Origin: Accumulibacter sp.
Lineage (GTDB): Bacteria > Pseudomonadota > Gammaproteobacteria > Burkholderiales > Rhodocyclaceae
Direction of reading: 5' to 3'
Length of the DNA: 6,683 nt
Assembly (NCBI GenBank): GCA_003538495.1
Contig: DPSD01000340.1
Location: forward strand, 1 to 6,683
The notes beneath the pieces are model-generated. The model had not been told where the DNA came from, ran no database searches, and was given only the letters and a program-made list of their open reading frames with translations. Below, piece after piece: positions 1 to 5,454 of this stretch (within the stretch, counting starts at the first letter, position 1; each line of letters begins with the position of its first letter). The position numbers and the translations under genes are program-made.

Positions 1-1469
1 TTCTCTCTCTTGCCATCTGGGTACCGATCCTCGCCGGCTTTGTTGTCCTGGCGACCGGCTCCGATCGCAACGCACCACTCGCCCGGATGCTCGCCCTGAT
101 TGGCGCCGTCGCGGGCCTGCTGGTGACCATCCCGCTTTATACGGGCTTCGATCTGCACACCCCGGCGATGCAGTTCGTCGAACTCCGCAGCTGGATTCCA
201 CGTTTCAACGTCAATTACCACCTCGGCGTCGATGGCATCTCGATGCCCTTCGTGCTGCTCAACAGCTTCATCACGATCACCGTCGTCCTCGCCGGCTGGC
301 AGGTCATCGATAGCCGGGTGGCGCAGTACAACGCCGGTTTCCTGATCATGTCCGGCTTGCTGAACGGGATTTTCTCGGCCTTGGACGGGGTCCTGTTCTA
401 CGTCTTCTTCGAGTCGTCGCTGATCCCGCTGTACCTGATCATCGGCATCTGGGGTGGCGCCAACCGCGTTTATGCGGCGTTCAAGTTCTTCCTGTTTACA
501 CTGATGGGTTCGCTGCTGTTCCTGATCGCGCTGCTCTACATGTTCATCGAGTCGGGTGGCAGCTTTTCGATTCTCGACTGGCACCAGATGCCGCTCGGCA
601 TGACCGCGCAGACCTGGCTGTTCCTGGCCTTCCTGGTCGCTTTCGCGGTCAAGGTGCCGATGTGGCCGGTGCATACGTGGTTGCCGGACGCGCACGTCGA
701 GGCGCCGACCGGTGGTTCGATCGTCCTGGCGGCGATCGCCCTGAAGCTGGGCGCCTACGGCTTTCTGCGGTTTTCGTTGCCGATCGCGCCGGATGCTTCG
801 CATGAGCTTTCGGGACTGGTCATCGCCCTGTCGTTGATCGCCATCATCTACATCGGCTTCGTCGCGCTGGTGCAGGCCGACATGAAGAAGCTGGTGGCTT
901 ACTCGTCGATTGCCCACATGGGCTTCGTCACGCTCGGCTTCTTCATGTTCAGCGCGCTGGGCATCGAAGGCGCGCTGGTCCAGATGATCTCGCATGGCTT
1001 CGTTTCCGGCGCGATGTTCTTCTCGATCGGCGTGATGTACGACCGCGCCCACTCGCGGCAGATTGCCGACTATGGCGGGGTGGTGAACACCATGCCCAAG
1101 TTCGCCGCGTTCTTCATGCTCTTTGCCATGGCCAATGCCGGCTTGCCGGCCACCTCTGGCTTCGTCGGCGAATTCATGGTCATCCTGGCCGCCGTAGACT
1201 ACAACTTCTGGGTAGCGGTCGCTGCGGCCTCGACGATGATAGTTGGCGCGGCCTATACCTTGTGGATGTACAAGCGCGTGATCTTTGGCGCGGTTGCCAA
1301 CCACCACGTGGCCGAGCTCACCGACATCAACGGGCGCGAATTCCTGATTTTCGTGCTGTTTGCCGTTGGCGCGCTGGGCATGGGTCTCTATCCGCAACCC
1401 TTTACTGAAGTCATGCACAGCTCGGTCAACGAGCTCCTGCGTCACGTCGCTCTGAGCAAGATCCAATAA
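1..1469 (+). CDS. nuoM: NADH-quinone oxidoreductase subunit M (NuoM), 5' end cut by the window
   Basis: Antiporter-like proton-pumping subunit in the membrane arm of complex I (inner membrane). The reading frame is open from base 3, before the first ATG at 87, and the upstream codons read LSLAIWVPILAGF, a normal NuoM N-terminal helix. The true start therefore lies left of the window. About 488 residues are visible, close to full family length (about 490-510). The protein is hydrophobic throughout, with many membrane segments. Residues matching known essential NuoM positions are visible: Glu in FFESSLIPLY (411-413, E. coli E144), Lys in FAVKVPMWPVH (651-653, K234) and Lys in ALKLGAYG (744-746, K265). 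The family signatures WLPDAHVEAPT, QADMKKLVAYSSIAHMG and SGFVGEF are also present. The TAA at 1467-1469 is 12 bp before the nuoN ATG, so the two genes are surely cotranscribed, presumably after an unseen nuoL. Confidence 0.97.
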   Translation, partial: LSLAIWVPILAGFVVLATGSDRNAPLARMLALIGAVAGLLVTIPLYTGFDLHTPAMQFVELRSWIPRFNVNYHLGVDGISMPFVLLNSFITITVVLAGWQVIDSRVAQYNAGFLIMSGLLNGIFSALDGVLFYVFFESSLIPLYLIIGIWGGANRVYAAFKFFLFTLMGSLLFLIALLYMFIESGGSFSILDWHQMPLGMTAQTWLFLAFLVAFAVKVPMWPVHTWLPDAHVEAPTGGSIVLAAIALKLGAYGFLRFSLPIAPDASHELSGLVIALSLIAIIYIGFVALVQADMKKLVAYSSIAHMGFVTLGFFMFSALGIEGALVQMISHGFVSGAMFFSIGVMYDRAHSRQIADYGGVVNTMPKFAAFFMLFAMANAGLPATSGFVGEFMVILAAVDYNFWVAVAAASTMIVGAAYTLWMYKRVIFGAVANHHVAELTDINGREFLIFVLFAVGALGMGLYPQPFTEVMHSSVNELLRHVALSKIQ

Positions 1470-1481
1470 TTGGTAGCCGCT

Positions 1482-2969
1482 ATGACTCTTGCCGAAATGC
1501 AGTTTCAGACCCCTGACCTCCGCCTCGCGAGTGCGGAGATCTTCATGTTGGCGATGGCCTGCATGATCCTGATCTTCGATCTCTTCGTGAAGGACAGGCA
1601 GCGAACGGTCATCTTCGTCGCCACGCAACTGACGCTGGTTGGCGCCGCGGTGGTCACCTTCGCCACCAGTTCCGGCGAGATCAGCTACACCTTCAGCAAC
1701 ATGTACGTCGCCGACCTGATGGGCGACCTGCTGAAACTGCTGCTCTATCTGACGGTGATCGTCGTCCTGTTCTATTCGCGCGGCTATATTCTCGAGCGCG
1801 AGCAGATGGCCAGGGGCGAGTATTACGTTCTGGTGCTGTTTGCCACCCTCGGCATGATGGTGATGATTTCGGCGAACCACTTCCTGACCGTCTACGTGGG
1901 TCTTGAACTGCTGTCGCTGTCGCTCTACGCGCTGGTGGCGATGAACCGTGATTCGGTGCCGGCGACCGAAGCGGCGATGAAGTACTTCGTGCTCGGGGCG
2001 CTGGCTTCCGGTCTCCTGCTGTACGGCATGTCGATGATCTACGGAGCGACCGGTACGCTGGAGATCACGGCGGTTGCCGAACGCCTGTACATGGGGCAGG
2101 CGAACAAGACGATTCTGATTTTCGGCCTGGTCTTCCTGGTCTCGGGTATCGCCTTCAAGCTCGGCGTGGTCCCCTTCCACATGTGGATTCCAGACGTCTA
2201 CCACGGTGCTCCGACGGCAGTCACCCTGCTCATTGCCACCGCACCAAAGCTGGCGGCCTTCGCGATCGTCATCCGGATGCTGGTCAATGGCCTGATCGTC
2301 CTCGCCCACGACTGGCAGACGATGTTGATCCTGCTGTCGGTGCTGTCGATGGCGATCGGCAACATCGCCGCCATCGCCCAGAGCAACCTGAAGCGGATGC
2401 TGGCGTATTCGGCGATCTCGCACATGGGCTTCATGCTGCTGGGCCTGGTGACCGGGATCGTCGATGGCGACGCGCGCTTTGCGCTCAACGCCTACAGCTC
2501 GTCGATGTTCTATGTCATCACCTACGTGCTGACCAGTGCCGGCACCTTCGGCATGATTCTGTTGCTGGCGCGCGGTGGTCTGGAGTCGGACGAACTCGAC
2601 GACTTCAAGGGACTCAACAAGCGCAGCCCGTGGTTCGCCGCGGTGATGATGATGATGATGTTCTCGATGGCCGGGGTGCCGTTCTTCGTCGGCTTCTTTG
2701 CCAAGTTCTCGGTCCTGCAGGCGGTTGTCGCCGCTGGCTACCTGTGGCTGGCGGTCACCGCCGTGCTGTTTTCGCTGATCGGTTGTTTCTACTACTTGCG
2801 GGTGGTCAAGCTGATGTACTTCGATCAGCCGACCAATACCGCGCGGATCGAGGCACCGATGGACATGAAGCTGCTGATGTCCGCCAACGGCCTGGCCGTC
2901 GCCCTGCTCGGGATCTTTCCCCAGGCGCTGATGTCGCTGTGTGCTTTCACGCTGCTGCGCTCGCTCTGA
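1482..2969 (+). CDS. nuoN: NADH-quinone oxidoreductase subunit N (NuoN)
   Basis: Antiporter-like proton-translocating subunit of complex I in the inner membrane. I chose the ATG at 1482 (495 residues), with a weak GGTAG five bases upstream. A TTG at 1470 directly abutting the nuoM stop and an ATG at 1497 are alternatives. The protein is polytopic and of normal length. Visible NuoN landmarks are Glu in [12 protein letters not shown] (1905-1907), Lys in [21 protein letters not shown] (2157-2159, E. coli K217), Lys in TAPKLAAF (2247-2249, K247), the segment [19 protein letters not shown], and Lys in GFFAKFSVL (2703-2705, the TM12 lysine). All expected channel residues are intact. A run of five ATG codons (2646-2660) lies in the segment before AGVPF; by recall of E. 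coli NuoN it does not change the length there. It is the last nuo gene, followed 14 bp later by a terminator-like hairpin. Confidence 0.97.
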   Translation: MTLAEMQFQTPDLRLASAEIFMLAMACMILIFDLFVKDRQRTVIFVATQLTLVGAAVVTFATSSGEISYTFSNMYVADLMGDLLKLLLYLTVIVVLFYSRGYILEREQMARGEYYVLVLFATLGMMVMISANHFLTVYVGLELLSLSLYALVAMNRDSVPATEAAMKYFVLGALASGLLLYGMSMIYGATGTLEITAVAERLYMGQANKTILIFGLVFLVSGIAFKLGVVPFHMWIPDVYHGAPTAVTLLIATAPKLAAFAIVIRMLVNGLIVLAHDWQTMLILLSVLSMAIGNIAAIAQSNLKRMLAYSAISHMGFMLLGLVTGIVDGDARFALNAYSSSMFYVITYVLTSAGTFGMILLLARGGLESDELDDFKGLNKRSPWFAAVMMMMMFSMAGVPFFVGFFAKFSVLQAVVAAGYLWLAVTAVLFSLIGCFYYLRVVKLMYFDQPTNTARIEAPMDMKLLMSANGLAVALLGIFPQALMSLCAFTLLRSL

Positions 2970-2983
2970 CCGGCCGTTGACCG

Positions 2984-3009
2984 AAACGCCCCGCCAGACG
3001 GGGCGTTTT
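2984..3009 (+). terminator. Rho-independent terminator-like hairpin after nuoN
   Basis: A ten-pair stem (2984-2993 with 2999-3008) encloses a five-base loop CCAGA. The GC-rich core CGCCCCG/CGGGGCG continues into AAA paired with TTT, and the T run ends at 3009. It starts 14 bp after the nuoN stop and so plausibly ends the complex I transcript. The T run is short, so termination may be partial. The next gene starts only 16 bases later. Confidence 0.8.
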
Positions 3010-3025
3010 CATTGGGAGCTAGCGA

Positions 3026-3586
3026 ATGGAAGACGATTATCCACACCTGCGTGAGGAGCAGCTCGAGAGCACGCAGGTGTTTCGCGGCAAGCTGCTCGAC
3101 GTGCGCCTTGACCGGGTGCGCCTGCCGGACGGCGGCGACTGCCAGCGCGAATACGTCAAGCATCAGGGCGCAGTGGTGGTCATCGCGCAGCTCGACGACG
3201 GCCACCTGCTGTTCGTCCGCCAGCATCGCTATCCGCTGCGTCGCACCATTCTCGAGTTGCCTGCCGGCAAGATCGACCCGGGCGAGAAGATCCTGGATAC
3301 CGGCACCCGTGAGCTGCTCGAAGAGACCGGCCACCTGGCCAGCGAGTGGCGCTACCTCGGCGTGATGCACCCGTGCGTCGGCTATTCCGACGAGCGGATC
3401 GAGATCTTTCTTGCCCGCGGGTTGCGCCGCGAAGCGGCTCCCAATCTGGACCGTGGCGAATTTCTCGACGTTCTCAGCCTCTCGCTGGCGGACGCGCTGA
3501 CGGCAGTGAGAAGCGGCGAGATCACCGACGCGAAGACGATCACCGGACTGTTCTGGGCCGAGAAAGCGTTGCTCGGTGGCTGGTGA
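3026..3586 (+). CDS. NUDIX hydrolase, probable ADP-ribose pyrophosphatase
   Basis: 186-residue cytoplasmic enzyme, probably splitting ADP-ribose into AMP and ribose 5-phosphate with Mg2+. The Nudix box GX5EX7REUXEEXGU is present at residues 81-103 (G81, E87, R95-E96, E99-E100, G102). The last hydrophobic position is His103, a small departure. It is preceded by ILELPAG, and followed by HPCVGYSDERIEIF (115-128), which corresponds to the loop with a P-x-x-G-[FY]-S-D-E pattern typical of the ADP-ribose subgroup (NudF-like). The N-terminal VFRGKLLDVRLDRVRLPDG also fits that subgroup's strand domain. The start is well supported: GGGAG at 3014-3018 lies seven bases before the ATG. A terminator-like hairpin separates it from nuoN, so expression needs read-through or a promoter inside nuoN. 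Other NUDIX substrates (NADH, sugar nucleotides) cannot be excluded. I give no symbol because paralogues are hard to tell apart. Confidence 0.92.
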   Translation: MEDDYPHLREEQLESTQVFRGKLLDVRLDRVRLPDGGDCQREYVKHQGAVVVIAQLDDGHLLFVRQHRYPLRRTILELPAGKIDPGEKILDTGTRELLEETGHLASEWRYLGVMHPCVGYSDERIEIFLARGLRREAAPNLDRGEFLDVLSLSLADALTAVRSGEITDAKTITGLFWAEKALLGGW

Positions 3587-3598
3587 CTGCGCCGCCGT

Positions 3599-4339
3599 TC
3601 ATGATGGCTTGCAGTAGCGCGGCTCGATTGTCCATTTCCGGACCTGGGTGGACAGCATGGCCTGGTAGGCGGCGATCGCGGCCAACTGGGCATTGTCGTA
3701 CCTGGCGATGGCCCGCCTCATGTCCGGGTGGGTATTGCCACGCTTGCCATCACGGATGGCTATCATCTGACGCAGCAGGTACGGGTAGTGCTGGCCTGCA
3801 ATCACCGGGTAAGACTTCTCCTTGACGCCGTCGCCGTTGGGCTGGTGGCATTGGGCACATTCCTTGTCGTAAAGTACCTTGCCATAGGCGACCAGCTTGG
3901 GGCCATCGGGGGCTTCATACTTCGCGGAGTCGCGTGGAACGCAGAGCGTGCCGATATACGCGGCGACGTCTGCCAGAGACTGCGCATCAGGGAGCCTGGT
4001 GGCGAACGGATACATCGCCGGGTTGTCTCGCAAGCCAGATCGAATGTCGGCCAACTGCTTGATGATCACGGTCGCGTGCTGTCCCGCCAACTGCGGAATG
4101 CTGCCGTCCGGCGTGCCGCCGCCGGTCGGCAGGTGGCAGGACTCGCAGTAGGCCCGGTAGTCCTCCTCGCCGGCCTTGACATCACCCTTCAGCCTCAGGG
4201 CCTGGATCGTCTCGGCGTTCTGCACGTTCCACTGCAGGTCCTGGGTCTCGGCAGCGGTGCTTTTCTTGCTGGCAGTTTCAGCCAGGGCAACATTCGCGGC
4301 CAGGGACAGCGTGACGGCAACGATCAGCGACATGTACAT
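3599..4339 (-). CDS. Periplasmic diheme cytochrome c, cytochrome c4-like
   Basis: Secreted electron carrier of 246 residues. Residues 1-20 form a signal peptide with cleavage likely after ALA20, although its n-region (MYMS) has no Lys or Arg. Two homologous class I domains follow. Domain 1 has CESCH (65-69, bases 4133-4147), PQLAGQH (82-88) and probable axial Met109 in NPAM. Domain 2 has CAQCH (161-165, bases 3845-3859), PVIAGQH (178-184) and probable Met207 in HPDM. The duplicated P-x-[LI]-A-G-Q-H block is typical of cytochrome c4, which commonly donates electrons to cbb3-type or related oxidases. It is longer than c4 because of a polar stretch at 21-50 and a C-terminal tail. Two extra cysteines, C133 and C243, lie outside the heme motifs. 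The start is firm: AAGGAG (4346-4351) is six bases upstream, and an in-frame TGA just before it rules out an earlier start. A second ATG two codons later is possible. Confidence 0.93.
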   Translation of the reverse strand: MYMSLIVAVTLSLAANVALAETASKKSTAAETQDLQWNVQNAETIQALRLKGDVKAGEEDYRAYCESCHLPTGGGTPDGSIPQLAGQHATVIIKQLADIRSGLRDNPAMYPFATRLPDAQSLADVAAYIGTLCVPRDSAKYEAPDGPKLVAYGKVLYDKECAQCHQPNGDGVKEKSYPVIAGQHYPYLLRQMIAIRDGKRGNTHPDMRRAIARYDNAQLAAIAAYQAMLSTQVRKWTIEPRYCKPS

Positions 4340-4626
4340 GTTCCTCTCCTTTCAGGTGTTGCAGGGAACCGCTCCAAGAAAAGGGCTTGCGAACCGCTTT
4401 CGCTGTCGATGAGCTTGGCGACGTGGCTTTCCGGACCGTCGGTCGCGAAGCGTTTATCGTGCTCCTCCCGGCCAGCATCGCAAGTCTGCTGTCAGTATAG
4501 TAGTTGAAACAACAGCCGAGCGGCCAGCGACAGCTCGGTCTACGTCGTTCCATCTCGCCGGTCGCGGCCGCCACTTCGACCGGAACATGGTGGACGAGGC
4601 CTGAAGTGCGGCGGCGCCGGAATGAA
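4340..4626. other. Intergenic region between yceH and the cytochrome gene
   Basis: 287 bp with no gene I can support. It contains the cytochrome ribosome binding site (4346-4351, minus strand). An AT-rich patch at 4494-4514 holds a TATACT on the minus strand and the small inverted repeat GTTG-AAA-CAAC (4503-4513). A second inverted repeat is CGGTCG/CGACCG (4559-4564 and 4577-4582). No T-run terminator follows yceH. A minus-strand frame (4324-4491) has coding-like codon use but no start codon; it is treated under findings. Confidence 0.6.
4494..4499 (-). promoter_or_regulatory. Possible -10 element for the cytochrome gene
   Basis: TATACT on the minus strand lies in the only AT-rich patch of a GC-rich gap, about 155 bp before the cytochrome start. 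No good -35 hexamer is found 16-18 bases upstream and there is no extended -10 TG. If real, the promoter is weak or activator-dependent. This is a guess from one hexamer. Confidence 0.25.
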
Positions 4627-5310
4627 TCATCCGTCCGCCGGCGGTGGGGAGTCGCCCGGCGCACCAGCAAGCGCCTTGACGGCTGCCCGCAACTCGGCCA
4701 CTTCACACTCCAGCCGGGTGACTCTCTCTTCGAGTTGGCGGTGCTCGCCGTCTATTCCCGGCAGCGGCGCGTCTTTTTCGGCCGCAGCCGCGGGGGCGCC
4801 GCAAAGAAGGTGCGCCCAGCGATGTTCGCGCGCTCCGGCCTGCCTGGGCAGACGGGTCACCAGAGCGCCGCTGGCGCGCGCGGCCAGTTCTTCCAGAAAC
4901 GCTTCAACCGACGAGGAATCGTCAAAGCGGTACAGGCGTTCGCTGTTGGCGCGCAACTCACTGACGGTTTGCGGTCCACGCAACATCAGGACGGCGAGCA
5001 GCGCCACAGCCGCCGCTGGCACGCCATAGACCCGGGCGAAATTCTGCGCGTAACGCAGCACGCGGCCGGAAGCGCCGTAGGTTTCGATGACCAGGACGCG
5101 GCCGCGCAGGTCCTCGAGTGCGGTCTGCACCTCGCTTTCGCCAACGCTGATCGCCGGCTCGCGCGCCGATTTCTGGTTGCAGCCGGCGCACAGTCCGTGC
5201 AGCGTCAGCGGATAGGCGTCGGGAGTGGTTTTTTCCTTCTCGATCAGCACACCGAGGATGCGCGCTTCGAGAAGACTCAAGGTCTGCAAGGTATCGGAAA
5301 CCTGGGCCAT
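4627..5310 (-). CDS. yceH: YceH family protein (DUF480), winged-helix fold
   Basis: 227 residues, close to the E. coli YceH length. The family is recognised from LSLLEARILGVLIEKE (11-26), TTPDAYPL (28-35), CNQKSAREP (44-52), SESEVQTALEDL-like text at 57-68, LMLRGPQTVSELR (108-120) and PRQAGAREHRWAHL (155-168). All match the order in E. coli YceH as I recall it. The fold is two winged-helix domains, so DNA binding is suggested by structure, but no biochemical role is established to my knowledge. The C-terminal part, residues 187-214, has heptad-like leucines and valines (LEERVTRLECEVAELRAAV) that predict a coiled coil, so it probably oligomerises. A Pro/Ala-rich tail ends the protein. The ATG at 5310 overlaps the TAA of a small upstream frame. 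The only Shine-Dalgarno-like GGAG (5322-5325) is eleven bases away, which is long and suggests help from translational coupling. Confidence 0.93.
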   Translation of the reverse strand: MAQVSDTLQTLSLLEARILGVLIEKEKTTPDAYPLTLHGLCAGCNQKSAREPAISVGESEVQTALEDLRGRVLVIETYGASGRVLRYAQNFARVYGVPAAAVALLAVLMLRGPQTVSELRANSERLYRFDDSSSVEAFLEELAARASGALVTRLPRQAGAREHRWAHLLCGAPAAAAEKDAPLPGIDGEHRQLEERVTRLECEVAELRAAVKALAGAPGDSPPPADG

Positions 5311-5423
5311 TAGGTCAGTAGCTCCGTCTGTGGGGGGTGGGTGCGGGGGCTGCGGTTCAGTCGTCGGAGCCGTTGTGCTAGCCAGGCGGCGTCAGGCTTC
5401 AGCGGCATGGCCGGTTTGGCCAT
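5310..5423 (-). CDS. Possible small ORF (37 codons) translationally coupled to yceH
   Basis: Read on the minus strand from the ATG at 5423, this frame encodes 37 residues beginning MAKPAMPLKPDAAW and ending TELLT. Its TAA shares one base with the yceH ATG (TAATG), an arrangement typical of translational reinitiation. It covers nearly the whole prfC-yceH gap. The product is basic (RLRRLNRSPR in the middle), with no signal peptide or membrane segment, and resembles no family I know. Codon use is mostly GC3 but includes two CTA and two adjacent CGA codons, less GC-ending than its neighbours. No convincing ribosome binding site precedes the ATG, and the start lies inside a hairpin. The frame is open further upstream into prfC without an obvious start. 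It could be a leader peptide, a chance open frame in GC-rich DNA, or noise. Confidence 0.3.
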   Translation of the reverse strand: MAKPAMPLKPDAAWLAQRLRRLNRSPRTHPPQTELLT

Positions 5424-5439
5424 TCGCCGCGACCGGCCA
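5402..5439. repeat. Overlapping, mutually exclusive GC-rich hairpins between prfC and yceH
   Basis: Hairpin A is ATGGCC (5407-5412) with GGCCAT (5418-5423) around a five-base loop, extended by GCGGC (5402-5406) with GCCGC (5426-5430) across a two-base bulge. Hairpin B pairs TGGCCGGT (5408-5415) with ACCGGCCA (5432-5439) perfectly. The two share 5408-5412 and neighbouring bases, so only one can form at a time. There is no T run on either side, so this is not a standard intrinsic terminator. It could act in prfC mRNA stability or in control of yceH. Confidence 0.6.
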
Positions 5440-5454
5440 CTTTCCGTCGCCCGC

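Noticed and set aside
1470..1481. TTG at 1470 as the nuoN start
   Set aside because: It abuts the nuoM stop, is a weaker start codon, and the added residues (MVAA) are not a family feature. The ATG at 1482 is simpler.
2183..2980. Plus-strand +1 frame within nuoN (265 codons)
   Set aside because: It lies entirely inside an intact nuoN frame and its product is a low-complexity Arg/Asp/Gly mix.
2825..3370. Minus-strand frame spanning the nuoN end and NUDIX start
   Set aside because: It runs antisense through two well-supported genes and a terminator, and has no family resemblance.
3728..4507. Long plus-strand open frame opposite the cytochrome gene (259 codons)
   Set aside because: The minus strand has two CXXCH motifs, a signal peptide and a strong ribosome binding site, so the plus-strand frame is a shadow.
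4503..4513. GTTG-AAA-CAAC as an FNR-type operator
   Set aside because: An FNR site needs TTGAT-N4-ATCAA. Neither the half-sites nor the spacing match.
4597..4626. GC-rich palindromes after the yceH stop as a terminator
   Set aside because: The stems are short and no T run follows on the minus strand.
4278..4706. Minus-strand frame of 142 codons across the yceH-cytochrome gap
   Set aside because: It overlaps the yceH end and the cytochrome start in a different frame and has an Arg/Ser-rich composition. A short stretch (VPVEVAAATGEM) looks protein-like but is not enough to call a gene.
4504..5313. Long plus-strand open frame opposite yceH (269 codons)
   Set aside because: The minus strand here encodes a clear YceH protein with family motifs. 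The plus-strand product is Arg/Gln-rich and shows no recognisable domain, as expected for an antisense shadow in GC-rich DNA.
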